The notes beneath the pieces were generated by a model, which was not told the DNA's origin, did no database searches, and saw nothing but the letters and a program-made list of their open reading frames with translations. A program made the translations under genes and the position numbers. A DNA stretch of 64,000 nt, from NCBI RefSeq assembly GCF_026341515.1, contig NZ_JAPEOK010000001.1:7316001-7380000 (forward strand), given 5' to 3'. This document shows, piece after piece, positions 15,469-24,304 of the stretch. Position 1 is the stretch's first letter; each line of letters starts with the position of its first letter. Source of the stretch: Streptomyces sp. NBC_00878. GTDB taxonomy: Bacteria > Actinomycetota > Actinomycetes > Streptomycetales > Streptomycetaceae.

Positions 15469-17904
15469 TCAGCTGGTTGTCACCGCCGTGTCGTCGATCA
15501 CGAAGCTCGTCTGGAGCGAGGAGTCCTCGACACCGGTGAACTTCAGCGCGACGGTCGTTCCGGCGTAGGCCGACAGGCTCAGCGACTTGGCGACATACCC
15601 GCTGGCCGCGTTCAGGTTCGAGTAGGTGGCCAGAGTCGTCGACCCGGCGGTCACCGTCAGCTTGTCGTACTGCGTGCTGGTGGTGGTCTCCGCCGTGTCG
15701 ACGTGCAGGTAGAACGTGAACGTGGTGCCCGTGCAGCCGCTCGGGATCGTCACCGACTGGGACAGCGTGTCGGTGTGCGTCGAGCCGTAGCCGTCCAGCC
15801 ATGCCTTGTACGAGCCGGTCCGGGCCGCCTGGTCGGTGTCACTGGTGATGACGCCGCTGGTGGCGGTCCAGGTGGTGTTCCCGGACTCGAAGCCGGCGTT
15901 GCCGAGCAGCTGGGCCGAGGTGCAGGAGCCGCCGGTCGCGCTGACCGTCCAGGTGAAGGACGCCGTGCCGGTGGCGCCCGTGCTGTCGGTCACCGTGACC
16001 GTGGTGCTGTAGGTGCCCGCCGTGGTCGGGGTGCCGGAGATGGTGCCCGTGGAGCTGCTGATCGACAGGCCGGTGGGCAGACCGGTCGCGGCGTACGTCA
16101 GCGTGCCGCTGTTGGTGCTGCTGGCCGTGATCGCCAGGCTCACCGCCGTGCCGACCGTGGACGACTGGCTGCCCGGGTTGGTGACCGTGACACCCGTGGT
16201 CGGCACGGTGATGTGGCTGCCGACGTTGATACCGGCGAAGGCGTTGCCGACCCCGGCATACTGGGTGGAACTGCTGCCGTAGAGCGCCGCGGCGGCGTTC
16301 AGCGCGGCGGTGCGGGCCTGGGCGTACGTGGTGCTGGACGTCATGTACGTCGTCAGCGCCTTGTACCAGATCTGCAGGGCGGCGGCCCGGCCGATGCCCG
16401 CGACGGCGACACCGTCGGAGGTCGGGCTGTTGTAGGTCACGCCGTTGATGGTCTTGGAGCCGCTGCCCTCGGAGAGCAGGTAGAACATGTGGTTCGCCGG
16501 GCCCGAGGAGTAGTGGACGTCCGCACTCCCGATGCCGGAGTACCAACTGTCGTAGGAGGAGCCGTCCTTGTCGGGCTCGTCCATGTAACGCAGCGGCGTG
16601 CCGTCGCCGTTGATGTCGATCTTCTCGCCGATGAGGTAGTCGCCGACGTCGGTGCTGTTGTTGGCGTAGAACTCCACACCGGTACCGAAGATGTCGGAGG
16701 TCGCCTCGTTCAACCCGCCGGACTCACCGGTGTAGTTGAGGCCCGCCGTGTTGGAGGTGACGCCGTGCGTCATCTCGTGCCCGGCCACGTCCAGCGAGGT
16801 GAGCGCGTGGGTGCTGCTCGTGCCGTCGCCGTACGTCATGCAGAAGCAGTCGTCGTCCCAGAACGCGTTGACGTACGCGGTGCTGTAGTGCACGCGCGAG
16901 TAGGCCGCCACCCCGTCGTTCTTGATGCCGCTGCGCCCGAAGGTGTTCTTGTAGAAGTCCCACGTCGTCTGCGCGCCGAAGTGGGCGTCGACACCGGCGG
17001 TCTGGGTGTTGGAGCCGGAGCCGGTGCCCCAGGTGTCGTCGGCGTCCGTCATCAGGGTGCCGGTGCCGGACGTGCCGTTGTTCAGGCTGTACGTCTTGTG
17101 GGTGCCGCGCGTGGTGTCGTTCAGCTGGTACGTCGAACCGGACAGCGTGGTGCCGATGGTGACCGTTCCGCTGTACTGGCTGTTGCCGGTACCGGTCTTG
17201 ATGCCCTGGTACTGGTAGAGCTTCGCGCCGGTGGTGGCGTCGGTGATGACGTGCAGCCTGCTGGGCGTGCCGTCGTCCTGGAGACCGCCGATCACCGTCT
17301 CCCAGGCGAGCTTCGGGGTGCCGCTGCCGGCCCAGATCACCTTGCGGGCGCTGTCGGTGGTGGCCTTCTCGGCGTCCAGGGCCTTGGCCGCGCCGAGTGC
17401 CTTGGTCTCGGCGGACGCCTTGCTGAAGGTCGGGGTGACGGAATCGACCTTGATGGTCTGCTTGGTGTTGAAGGTGCTGCTCACCGTGCCCGAGGCCTGT
17501 GAGGCGGGCGGGGTGTGCACCACGACGTCGCCGCCGAGCACCGGCAGCCCGGACCAGGTGCGCTCGTAACGGGTGTGCAGCGTGCCGTCGTTGTCCTTGA
17601 CGACATCCCTGACGACCAGCTTCTCCTTGGCGCCGAGGCCGAGCGTGGTGGCGGTCTGTGTGGTCTTCTGCGTCGCGCTCTTGATCAGCGCGGTGCGCTG
17701 GGTGGGCGTGAGCTTCGCTTCCTGGGCCCCGGGGCGCAGGGGACTGGGGCTCGGCGGCGTGGGCTTGGCGGCGGCCGGGACCGTCTGGACGCCGAGGGCA
17801 AGGAGGGCGGCGGTGGCGACCAGTGCGCCGGCCGCGGTGGCTCTGCGGGAGGGTCTCGCGGATCTGGCGGATCTGTGGGGGACGTTGCCGGTGGATCGTC
17901 TCAC
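15469..17904 (-). CDS. Secreted M4 (thermolysin-type) metalloprotease with Ig-like and C-terminal domains
   Basis: 811 residues. A signal peptide (basic N-terminus, hydrophobic run, VPAAA) is followed by an FTP/PepSY-type propeptide (about 60-235, with TRYERTWSGLPVLGGDVVVH). The catalytic part carries HEMTH at 376-380, the third zinc ligand Glu400 in GGLNEATSD twenty residues later, and the transition-state His464 in DVHYSSGPANH, all as in thermolysin. The catalytic domain ends near 560. A putative Ig-like domain (TGLPTGLSISSSTGTISGTP) and a C-terminal beta-sandwich of about 170 residues follow, likely for substrate or cell-wall binding. It is presumably an exoprotease. It lies between uppS and zur, which I recall as neighbours in other streptomycetes. 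Confidence 0.93.
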   Translation of the reverse strand: MRRSTGNVPHRSARSARPSRRATAAGALVATAALLALGVQTVPAAAKPTPPSPSPLRPGAQEAKLTPTQRTALIKSATQKTTQTATTLGLGAKEKLVVRDVVKDNDGTLHTRYERTWSGLPVLGGDVVVHTPPASQASGTVSSTFNTKQTIKVDSVTPTFSKASAETKALGAAKALDAEKATTDSARKVIWAGSGTPKLAWETVIGGLQDDGTPSRLHVITDATTGAKLYQYQGIKTGTGNSQYSGTVTIGTTLSGSTYQLNDTTRGTHKTYSLNNGTSGTGTLMTDADDTWGTGSGSNTQTAGVDAHFGAQTTWDFYKNTFGRSGIKNDGVAAYSRVHYSTAYVNAFWDDDCFCMTYGDGTSSTHALTSLDVAGHEMTHGVTSNTAGLNYTGESGGLNEATSDIFGTGVEFYANNSTDVGDYLIGEKIDINGDGTPLRYMDEPDKDGSSYDSWYSGIGSADVHYSSGPANHMFYLLSEGSGSKTINGVTYNSPTSDGVAVAGIGRAAALQIWYKALTTYMTSSTTYAQARTAALNAAAALYGSSSTQYAGVGNAFAGINVGSHITVPTTGVTVTNPGSQSSTVGTAVSLAITASSTNSGTLTYAATGLPTGLSISSSTGTISGTPTTAGTYSTTVTVTDSTGATGTASFTWTVSATGGSCTSAQLLGNAGFESGNTTWTATSGVITSDTDQAARTGSYKAWLDGYGSTHTDTLSQSVTIPSGCTGTTFTFYLHVDTAETTTSTQYDKLTVTAGSTTLATYSNLNAASGYVAKSLSLSAYAGTTVALKFTGVEDSSLQTSFVIDDTAVTTS

Positions 17905-18097
17905 TCGGGACTCCTATGAGGGGCGGGGTGCGCGAGACGTGGGGGATGGCTGGGGGAAGACTGGCACTTTGATGAGGTCATGTCATTAGGGCCTGGAGAG
18001 GTCAAGGGTTATCCCTCTGTGACGGGACGTTACTTTACGTTGCCTTGGTGAGGGCTTGGCGTCCCTGAAACATGACCGAGCGCAGCTGGACATCACT

Positions 18098-18138
18098 CAG
18101 CCGGTCGACATCATGGATGTCGACCGGCTGCTTTGCTT
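18098..18138. terminator. Perfect 14-bp stem-loop downstream of zur
   Basis: CAGCCGGTCGACAT and ATGTCGACCGGCTG pair around a five-base loop, followed on the + strand by CTTTGCTTT. It lies about 100 bases beyond the zur stop and about 190 bases upstream of the M4 protease start, so it would stop zur-znu transcripts before they enter the protease. The whole gene-free stretch 17905-18231 holds the protease promoter region, this hairpin and the dispersed repeat at 18137-18213. Confidence 0.75.
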
Positions 18139-18213
18139 TAGGGGCGCGGGGAACGGCGCAGTCTTTTAGGGGCGCGAGGAACTGCGCGACAAGCCCCCAC
18201 CGGCCCGCACCCG
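18137..18213 (+). repeat. Dispersed intergenic repeat element, two tandem copies
   Basis: Copy one TTTAGGGGCGCGGGGAACGG... (18137-18162) and copy two TTTTAGGGGCGCGAGGAACT... (18164-18213) share the core GGGGCGCG(G/A)GGAAC(T/G)GCGC. Copy two continues into a CCCCCACCGGCCCGCACC tail. A third example lies at 43362-43410. From memory, the same core is scattered through Streptomyces genomes after gene ends. The core can fold through GCGC/GCGC and GGGGC/GCCCC pairing. Confidence 0.8.
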
Positions 18214-18231
18214 AAAACGACCCGCAGACCC

Positions 18232-18651
18232 CTACCCCTTGGCGCGCGCAGCGCACTCCGCGCACGTGCCGAAGATCTCCACCGTGTGGGCGACGTTCAC
18301 ATAGCCGTGCTCGGCCGCGATCGCCTCCGCCCACTTCTCCACGGCGGGCCCCTCCACCTCCACGGCCTTGCCGCACACCCGGCACACGAGGTGGTGATGG
18401 TGATCGCCACTGGCACAGCGGCGGTACACCGACTCGCCGTCCGACGTGCGCAGCACGTCCACCTCACCGGCGTCGGCAAGGGACTGCAGCGTGCGGTACA
18501 CCGTGGTCAGCCCGACGGAGTCGCCCTTGTGCTTGAGCATGTCGTGCAGGTCCTGGGCGCTGCGGAACTCGTCGACCTCGTCGAGCGCCGCCGCCACGGC
18601 GGCGCGCTGCCGGGTGGAACGGCCCCGAACGGGCGGTCCAGCGGTCGTCAC
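18232..18651 (-). CDS. zur: Zinc uptake regulator Zur (Fur family)
   Basis: 139 residues from the GTG at 18649-18651; the longer frame would run back over the end of znuB. The winged helix is STRQRAAVAAALDEVDEFRS with LTTVYRTLQSLADAGEVDVL as recognition helix. The metal region GDHHHHLVCRVCGKAVEVEG and FGTCAECA supplies the structural zinc cysteines and the sensory His cluster. Position beside znuBCA identifies it as Zur rather than Fur or Nur. With zinc bound it represses zinc import genes and zinc-independent ribosomal protein paralogues. Confidence 0.95.
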   Translation of the reverse strand: MTTAGPPVRGRSTRQRAAVAAALDEVDEFRSAQDLHDMLKHKGDSVGLTTVYRTLQSLADAGEVDVLRTSDGESVYRRCASGDHHHHLVCRVCGKAVEVEGPAVEKWAEAIAAEHGYVNVAHTVEIFGTCAECAARAKG

Positions 18652-18710
18652 CGTTGCCTCCAAACGTCTGCGGCTTGCCGGGCCATTGTGCCAGCCCGGA
18701 CAGGGCGCGG

Positions 18711-19649
18711 TCAGACGCCGACCTTTCCGGTGGGTGGGCGCGTGGCCGGAATCGCGCACTCCGCCGGATCGACGGCCTCCTGCGCCGCGGCCTGCGCGGC
18801 GGCCCGCGCCCGGCGCCGGGCCAGTGGCGTCGCCAGCACCGTGAGCAGGATGAACATGCCGATCGTCAACAGGACAATCGTCGCACCGGGCGGCACATCC
18901 TGGTAGTACGAGGTCACCGTCCCCCCGGTGGTCACGCTCACCCCGATCGCCACCGAGATCGCGAACGTGGCGGCGAAACTACGGCTGAGCTGCTGCGCGG
19001 CGGCCACCGGGACCACCATCAGGGCCGAGACCAGCAGCAGGCCGACGACCCGCATGGCGACCGTGACGGTGACCGCCGCGGTGACCGCCGTGAGCAGGTT
19101 CAGGGCGCGCACCGGCAGCCCGGTCACCCGCGCGAACTCCTCGTCCTGGCTCACCGCGAACAGCTGCCGCCGCAGCCCGACCGTGACGAGGACGACGAAG
19201 GCCGCGAGCAGACAGATCGCCGTCACGTCCTCGTCGGAGACCGTGGAGAGCGAGCCGAAGAGGTACGAGGTCAGGTTGGCGTTGGAGCCGCCGGGCGCGA
19301 GGTTGATGAACATCACACCGCCCGCCATGCCCCCGTAGAAGAGCATCGCCAGCGCGATGTCGCCGCGCGTCTTGCCGTACCAGCGGATCAGCTCCATGAG
19401 CACCGCGCCGAGTACGGAGACGGCCGTCGCCATCCACACCGGGGACCAGGAGAGGAGGAAGCCGAGGCCGACGCCGGTCATCGCGACGTGGCCGATGCCG
19501 TCGCCCAGCAGGGCCTGGCGGCGCTGGACGAGGTAGATGCCGACGGCGGGCGCGGTGATGCCGACGAGGATGGCGGCGAGCAGGGCCCGCTGCATGAAGG
19601 CGTAGTCGAGGAATTCGAGATTCACGGCGATGTCCATGGAGATGTTCAT
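18711..19649 (-). CDS. znuB: Zinc ABC transporter permease ZnuB
   Basis: 312 residues. ABC-3 family permease with about eight hydrophobic segments: FMQRALLAAILVGITAPAVG, VQRRQALLGDGIGHVAMTGV (the conserved ATPase-contact and channel region) and VGLLLVSALMVVPVAAAQ. The start ATG lies five bases downstream of the znuC stop. The membrane component of the high-affinity Zn2+ importer, transcribed in the order znuA-znuC-znuB-zur. Confidence 0.95.
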   Translation of the reverse strand: MNISMDIAVNLEFLDYAFMQRALLAAILVGITAPAVGIYLVQRRQALLGDGIGHVAMTGVGLGFLLSWSPVWMATAVSVLGAVLMELIRWYGKTRGDIALAMLFYGGMAGGVMFINLAPGGSNANLTSYLFGSLSTVSDEDVTAICLLAAFVVLVTVGLRRQLFAVSQDEEFARVTGLPVRALNLLTAVTAAVTVTVAMRVVGLLLVSALMVVPVAAAQQLSRSFAATFAISVAIGVSVTTGGTVTSYYQDVPPGATIVLLTIGMFILLTVLATPLARRRARAAAQAAAQEAVDPAECAIPATRPPTGKVGV

Positions 19650-19654
19650 GGCGA

Positions 19655-20455
19655 TCAGCTCAGCAGTCCCGTCCGGATCGGTTCGGCGTCGTGAGCCGCG
19701 TGCGGGTGTACGTGGTCGTGACCGGGCAGGGCGTGCTGGCCGACCGCGTGCGGGGGCGGGCCGTCGTGCAGTACGCAGCCGTCGCGCAGGACGACCGCGC
19801 GGTTGATCAGCGGCTCCAGCGGGCCCAGTTCGTGCAGGACGAGCAGGACGGAGGCGCCCTGGACGACCACCTGCTCGCGCAGGGTCTCCGCGAGGACCTG
19901 CTGACTGGCCAGGTCCACCCCCGCCATCGGCTCGTCCATGATCAGCAGCTCGGGCCCTGCGGCGAGGGCGCGGGCGATGAGTACGCGCTGGTGCTGCCCG
20001 CCGGACAGCGCGTTCACCGAGTCCTTGGCACGGTCCGCGAGACCGACCAGGGCGATGGCCCGCTGGACCGCCTCGCGGTCGGCCTTGCGCAGGACGCCGA
20101 AGCGGGTGCGGGACAGCCGCCCGGAGGACACCACCTCGGTGATCGTCGCGGGCACCCCGCCGGCGGCGGTCGTGCGCTGCGGTACGTAGCCCACGCGCGA
20201 CCAGTCGCGGAAGCGGCGCCGCGGGGTGCCGAACAGCTCGATCTCGCCGCCGGTGACCGGTACTTGGCCGATGATCGTGCGGACGGCCGTCGACTTGCCG
20301 GAGCCGTTGGCGCCGAGCAGCGCGACGACCTCACCGCGCTTCACGGTGAGGTCGATACCGCGCAGGACGGGGCGCGAGCCGAGCTCGGCCGTCACGCCCC
20401 GCAGGGAAATGACGCTCGATGCGCCGGCCTCGTCCCTCATACCGCCGTCCTTCAT
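19655..20455 (-). CDS. znuC: Zinc ABC transporter ATPase ZnuC
   Basis: About 266 residues from the ATG at 20453-20455 (alternative ATG 20440). Walker A is LLGANGSGKST, the Q-loop lies in VGYVPQRTTAAGG, the signature is LSGGQHQRVLIARAL, and Walker B is ELLIMDEPMAGVD with the switch His in VLHELG. The C-terminus is His-rich (GQHALPGHDHVHPHAAHDAE), which may bind zinc. It drives import through ZnuB. Confidence 0.95.
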   Translation of the reverse strand: MKDGGMRDEAGASSVISLRGVTAELGSRPVLRGIDLTVKRGEVVALLGANGSGKSTAVRTIIGQVPVTGGEIELFGTPRRRFRDWSRVGYVPQRTTAAGGVPATITEVVSSGRLSRTRFGVLRKADREAVQRAIALVGLADRAKDSVNALSGGQHQRVLIARALAAGPELLIMDEPMAGVDLASQQVLAETLREQVVVQGASVLLVLHELGPLEPLINRAVVLRDGCVLHDGPPPHAVGQHALPGHDHVHPHAAHDAEPIRTGLLS

Positions 20456-20477
20456 GCCGCCACCCTCCGGGGTTCGG

Positions 20478-21440
20478 TCACTTCGCGCCCAGTGCCGACT
20501 GCAGCGCCTTGAGGTTGGACTCCATGACCTGGAAGTAGTCGTCGCCGCGGGACTTCTCGGTGATGCCCTCGATCGGGTCGAGCACATCCGTCTTGAGGTT
20601 CGCGTCCGCGGCGATGGTCTTCGCGGTCTTGTCGCTGACGAGAGTCTCGTAGAAGACCGTGGAGACGCCGTCGGCCTTGGCCATCTTCTCAAGGTCCTTG
20701 ACGCGGCCCGCGCTGGGCTCGCTCTCCGGGTCCAGGCCGTTGATGGCCTCCTCGGTGAGGCCGTAGCGCTCGGCGAGATAGCCGAAGGCGGCGTGCGTGG
20801 TGATGAAGACCTTCGTCCTCGTGTTCTTGAGGCCGTCCTCGAACTGCGTGCCGAGGGCGTCCAGTTGCTTGACCAGGGCCGCGGTGTTCTTCTTGTAGTC
20901 CGCCGCGTTGTCCGGGTCGGCCTTCTCGAAGGCCTTGCCCACACCCTCGGCGACCTCGGCGTACTTCACGGGGTCGAGCCAGATGTGCGGGTCCTCGCCG
21001 GAGCCTTCCTCGCCCTCGTGGCCGTCGTGCTCGGCCGCGTGGCCGCCGACCTCGTTGCCGTGCTTCTCCAGGCTGGTGAGGGTCGCCGCGTCGATCTTCG
21101 TCCCGATCTCGGACTGGCCGATCGCCTCGTCGACGGAGGGCTGGAGATTCTTGAGATAGAGGGCCACGTCCGACTCCTGGAGCTGCGCGGTCTGCTTGGC
21201 GCTGATCTCCAGGTCGTGCGGCTCCTGGCCGGGCTCGGTGAGTGTGGTCACTGCGACGTGGTTCGCGCCTATTCGCTCGGCGAGGAACTGCAACGGGTAG
21301 AACGACGCCACGACGTCGAGCTTCCCGCTGGTGCCGTCGGCCGCGGTGGACGCGGACGTGCAGGCGGAGAGCAGCCCGAGACCCAAGGCGGTGGCCGCGG
21401 CGACCGCGGTGCCGGATAGAAGACGTCGTCGTACGTTCAT
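20478..21440 (-). CDS. znuA: Zinc-binding lipoprotein ZnuA
   Basis: About 320 residues from the ATG at 21438-21440; ATG 21449 is also in frame. The signal peptide ends in LGLLSACTS, a lipobox. Cluster A-1 metal-binding protein features: DVVASFYPLQFLAERI, EPGQEPHDLEISAKQ with the first His, an acidic His-rich loop (EHDGHEGEEGSGEDPHIWLD) before the second His, and FITTHAAFGYLAERYG with the third. It captures Zn2+ outside the membrane for ZnuBC. First gene of the operon, preceded by a Zur-box-like palindrome. Confidence 0.95.
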   Translation of the reverse strand: MNVRRRLLSGTAVAAATALGLGLLSACTSASTAADGTSGKLDVVASFYPLQFLAERIGANHVAVTTLTEPGQEPHDLEISAKQTAQLQESDVALYLKNLQPSVDEAIGQSEIGTKIDAATLTSLEKHGNEVGGHAAEHDGHEGEEGSGEDPHIWLDPVKYAEVAEGVGKAFEKADPDNAADYKKNTAALVKQLDALGTQFEDGLKNTRTKVFITTHAAFGYLAERYGLTEEAINGLDPESEPSAGRVKDLEKMAKADGVSTVFYETLVSDKTAKTIAADANLKTDVLDPIEGITEKSRGDDYFQVMESNLKALQSALGAK

Positions 21441-21461
21441 GACACCCATTTTCAACAACCT

Positions 21462-21476
21462 TGGAAACGGTTGTCA
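21462..21476. promoter_or_regulatory. Zur box candidate upstream of znuA
   Basis: TGGAAACGGTTGTCA is a 7-1-7 imperfect palindrome matching the TGaaAatgatTttCA-type actinobacterial Zur box at its TG...AA...TT...CA positions. It sits 21-36 bases upstream of the znuA ATG. A second, weaker match, TGACACCCATTTTCA (21440-21454), overlaps the start codon. The gene-free stretch 21441-21777 also holds a stem-loop near 21696 and the glyS promoter region. Confidence 0.55.
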
Positions 21477-21695
21477 ATAAGCCGCCTTGTGATCTGGACT
21501 TCATCCCGGTATGGGACGGGTGAAGGACAGGTCTAGGGGCAGGCGCGGCGACGAGCGGGCGAGGCCTGTGCGGTCCGGACCCCAACCGATTTGATCCGAG
21601 GGCAGGGACCGCCGGTAATCTGAAGCATTCGCTCTGAAGCAACCGCTGTGAAGCAACCGCCCGCCCGTCTCCCGACCACCACCCCCATCGAGGCT

Positions 21696-21719
21696 CCCCC
21701 AGAGCTGAACGCCTGGGGG
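21696..21719. other. CCCCCAG...CTGGGGG stem-loop upstream of glyS
   Basis: CCCCCAG (21696-21702) and CTGGGGG (21713-21719) form a 7-bp stem around a 10-base loop. A GC-rich stem of this form between genes is frequent in streptomycetes. Its location 60 bases before the glyS start would place it in the glyS leader if transcription begins upstream; it lacks T-box features. Confidence 0.55.
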
Positions 21720-21777
21720 CACCCCCATCGCACCGCAGCAGTCAAATTTCGCCCGTCGTCGTAATGAAGAGAGCACC

Positions 21778-23160
21778 GTGGCCGCCGACAAGATCGACAC
21801 CATCGTCAGCCTGAGCAAGCGCCGTGGCTTCGTCTACCCGTGCAGTGAGATCTACGGCGGCCAGCGAGCCGCCTGGGACTACGGGCCGCTGGGTGTCGAG
21901 CTCAAGGAGAACATCAAGCGTCAGTGGTGGCGCTACATGGTGACGTCGCGCGAGGACGTGGTCGGTATCGACTCGTCCGTGATCCTTGCGACGGAGGTCT
22001 GGGTGGCCTCCGGTCACGTCGCCACTTTCACCGACCCGCTCACCGAGTGCACCTCGTGTCACAAGCGCTTCCGCGCCGACCACCTTGAAGAGGCGTACGA
22101 GGCCAAGCACGGCAAGCAGCCCGAGAACGGCCTCGCGGACGTCAACTGCCCGCACTGCGGCAACAAGGGCCAGTTCACCGAGCCCAAGCAGTTCTCCGGC
22201 CTGCTCTCCACGCACCTCGGCCCGACCCAGGACAGCGGCTCCGTCGCCTACCTGCGCCCCGAGACCGCGCAGGGTATTTTCACCAACTTCGCCCAGGTCC
22301 AGCAGACTTCGCGCCGCAAGCCGCCGTTCGGCATCGCGCAGATGGGCAAGTCCTTCCGCAACGAGATCACGCCCGGCAACTTCATCTTCCGTACCCGCGA
22401 GTTCGAGCAGATGGAGATGGAGTTCTTCGTCAAGCCGGGCGAGGACGAGAAGTGGCAGGAGTTCTGGATGCAGGAGCGCTGGAACTGGTACACCGGCCTG
22501 GGCCTGCGCGAGGAGAACATGCGCTGGTACGACCACCCGGCCGAGAAGCTCTCCCACTACTCCAAGCGCACCGCCGACATCGAGTACCGCTTCCAGTTCG
22601 GCGGCAACGAGTGGGGTGAGCTGGAGGGCGTCGCCAACCGCACGGACTACGACCTCTCCGCCCACTCCAAGGCCTCCGGCCAGGACCTCTCCTACTTCGA
22701 CCAGGAGGCCGGCGAGCGCTGGACTCCGTACGTCATCGAGCCGGCGGCCGGTGTGGGGCGCGCGATGCTCGCGTTCCTCCTTGACGCGTACGTCGAGGAC
22801 GAGGCGCCCAACGCCAAGGGCAAGATGGAGAAGCGGACCGTTCTGCGCCTCGACCCGCGTCTCTCGCCGGTGAAGGTCGCGGTGCTTCCGCTGTCGCGCA
22901 ACCCGGAGCTGTCGCCGAAGGCGAAGGGGCTCGCCTCGGCGCTGCGCCAGCACTGGAACATCGACTTCGACGACGCCGGTGCCATCGGCCGCCGCTACCG
23001 CCGTCAGGACGAGATCGGTACGCCGTTCTGCGTGACGGTGGACTTCGACACGCTCGACGACAACGCGGTGACGGTGCGCGAGCGCGACTCGATGAAGCAG
23101 GAGCGGGTGTCTCTCGACCAGATCGAGGGCTACCTGGCCAGCCGCCTCATCGGCTGCTGA
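21778..23160 (+). CDS. glyS: Glycyl-tRNA synthetase (dimeric, eukaryote-like type)
   Basis: 460 residues from a GTG at 21778. Single-chain alpha2-type Gly[22 protein letters not shown], the class II motif 2 region [20 protein letters not shown], the inserted zinc-ribbon-like stretch CTSCHKRF...[28 protein letters not shown], and motif 3 [14 protein letters not shown]. The C-terminal anticodon-binding domain starts at [13 protein letters not shown]. It charges tRNA-Gly with glycine. A strong terminator follows. Confidence 0.97.
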   Translation: MAADKIDTIVSLSKRRGFVYPCSEIYGGQRAAWDYGPLGVELKENIKRQWWRYMVTSREDVVGIDSSVILATEVWVASGHVATFTDPLTECTSCHKRFRADHLEEAYEAKHGKQPENGLADVNCPHCGNKGQFTEPKQFSGLLSTHLGPTQDSGSVAYLRPETAQGIFTNFAQVQQTSRRKPPFGIAQMGKSFRNEITPGNFIFRTREFEQMEMEFFVKPGEDEKWQEFWMQERWNWYTGLGLREENMRWYDHPAEKLSHYSKRTADIEYRFQFGGNEWGELEGVANRTDYDLSAHSKASGQDLSYFDQEAGERWTPYVIEPAAGVGRAMLAFLLDAYVEDEAPNAKGKMEKRTVLRLDPRLSPVKVAVLPLSRNPELSPKAKGLASALRQHWNIDFDDAGAIGRRYRRQDEIGTPFCVTVDFDTLDDNAVTVRERDSMKQERVSLDQIEGYLASRLIGC

Positions 23161-23174
23161 CTGGTCGCACACAA

Positions 23175-23215
23175 GCGAAAGTGCCTTCCCGTCGCGGGAA
23201 GGCACTTTCGCTTTT
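23175..23215. terminator. glyS terminator
   Basis: GCGAAAGTGCCTTCCCG and CGGGAAGGCACTTTCGC form a perfect 17-bp stem around TCG, followed by TTTTC. Located 14 bases after the glyS stop, between glyS and the convergent MBL hydrolase. Confidence 0.95.
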
Positions 23216-23259
23216 CTGGCGGTGGCGAGGCTGAAGTCGAGCGCCGGGGTGTTGACTCC

Positions 23260-24162
23260 TTACTGCCGCCAGGCCGCGACGAGGTTCTGTACGGGGTCGC
23301 CGCCTTCGCGTGCGAGGTAGAGGGCGTGGGAGCTGACCCAGAGAACGGTCGGGCCGATGTGGTCGGGGTAGCGGTCGAGCATCGCCCGGAAGAACGCCTC
23401 CGGGGTGTCGTGCGCGGCCAGCGCGGCCTCGGCGTCGTCGAGGTACCGGCGGGTCTCGGCGAGGAGACGCGCGGCGTCGTCGTCGAGGTTCTTGTTCTGG
23501 TGGCTGGCCACGATGTGGCGCGGTGCCGGCGCGGCCACGGTGTCGATGGCCTTGCGCCAGGGGCCGAAGTCGCCGTCGGCGGACTCGCCGAGGTAGACGT
23601 GGACGCCGTTGTAGATGGCGTCGCCGGCCACCACGAGGTCCAGGTCCGGCACGTGCACGACCGCGCTGTCGTCGCTGTCCGCGTGCCCCACCTCCACGAG
23701 GTGGACGTCGTGGCCTTCGAGGGTGAGGCGGTTGCCGGGAGCCGCGACGGCCGTGACGGGGGACGGGGGGATCTGGCCCGGCCACAGGACGTCCCAGAGG
23801 ACCTCCCGGGCGCCCACGTTGTTGTGCATCTGCGCGATGGCACCCGCGGTGGCGACCACCTGGGCGCCGAAGCGCTCGGCCAGCACCCCGGCGGTGAACC
23901 AGTGGTCACCGTGCCCATGGGTGACGACGATGTGCGTCAGCCGTTTCCCGCTCGCCCCGACCCGGTCGCCGACCGCCCGCGCCTGGTCGAGGGTGAGCGG
24001 CGGATCGACGAGTACGGCGTCCTGTGTGCCGTGGATCAGGGTGACCGCGATGGGCTGGAAGGCGCGGGGTGCTCCGTTCGGGAGCGGTCCGGGGCCGGCC
24101 ATGGGCAGCGGGTCCGCGACGAACACGTCATAACCGAGGCCGGAGTTGGCGTTGGTGGACAT
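23260..24162 (-). CDS. MBL-fold metallo-hydrolase
   Basis: 300 residues. The beta-lactamase-fold metal motif is THGHGDHW (HxHxDH), with later ligands in VEVGHADSDDSAV (His) and LVVAGDAIYNGVHV (Asp), and ASHQNKNLDD. The acidic VDPPLTLDQARAV strand is typical of the superfamily. Enzymes of this type hydrolyse lactones, thioesters or related substrates; the substrate is not readable. It lies upstream of nothing in its own direction except the glyS terminator and may form a unit with the alpha/beta hydrolase gene 120 bases upstream. Confidence 0.9.
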   Translation of the reverse strand: MSTNANSGLGYDVFVADPLPMAGPGPLPNGAPRAFQPIAVTLIHGTQDAVLVDPPLTLDQARAVGDRVGASGKRLTHIVVTHGHGDHWFTAGVLAERFGAQVVATAGAIAQMHNNVGAREVLWDVLWPGQIPPSPVTAVAAPGNRLTLEGHDVHLVEVGHADSDDSAVVHVPDLDLVVAGDAIYNGVHVYLGESADGDFGPWRKAIDTVAAPAPRHIVASHQNKNLDDDAARLLAETRRYLDDAEAALAAHDTPEAFFRAMLDRYPDHIGPTVLWVSSHALYLAREGGDPVQNLVAAWRQ

Positions 24163-24223
24163 GACTTCTCCTGTGAATCAGTGCATGTGGTGGGTTAGCT
24201 GGTGTTGTCGTCGGGTTGTTCAC

Positions 24224-24304
24224 GCGCGGTCGAGGAGCTGCTCATGCGCGGTCGAGGAGCTGCTCATGCGCGGTCGAGGAGCTGCTCATGCGCGGTCGAG
24301 GAAC
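24224..24304 (-). repeat. 22-bp tandem repeat spanning the alpha/beta hydrolase stop
   Basis: The unit GCGCGGTCGAGGAGCTGCTCAT occurs three times perfectly (24224-24245, 24246-24267, 24268-24289) and a partial fourth copy (24290-24304) is the 3' end of the hydrolase coding sequence. Read on the coding strand each copy repeats the last codons CTC GAC CGC GCA and the TGA stop, so the gene end is copied three more times downstream. Confidence 0.92.

Noticed and set aside
15445..17502. Open frame of 685 codons on the + strand
   Set aside because: It lies opposite the M4 protease, has Arg/Gly/Val-rich shadow composition and no domain; the minus-strand gene has full catalytic motifs.
21480..21777. 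T-box leader for glyS
   Set aside because: No T-box sequence, specifier loop or terminator/antiterminator pair visible; only a short GC-rich stem.
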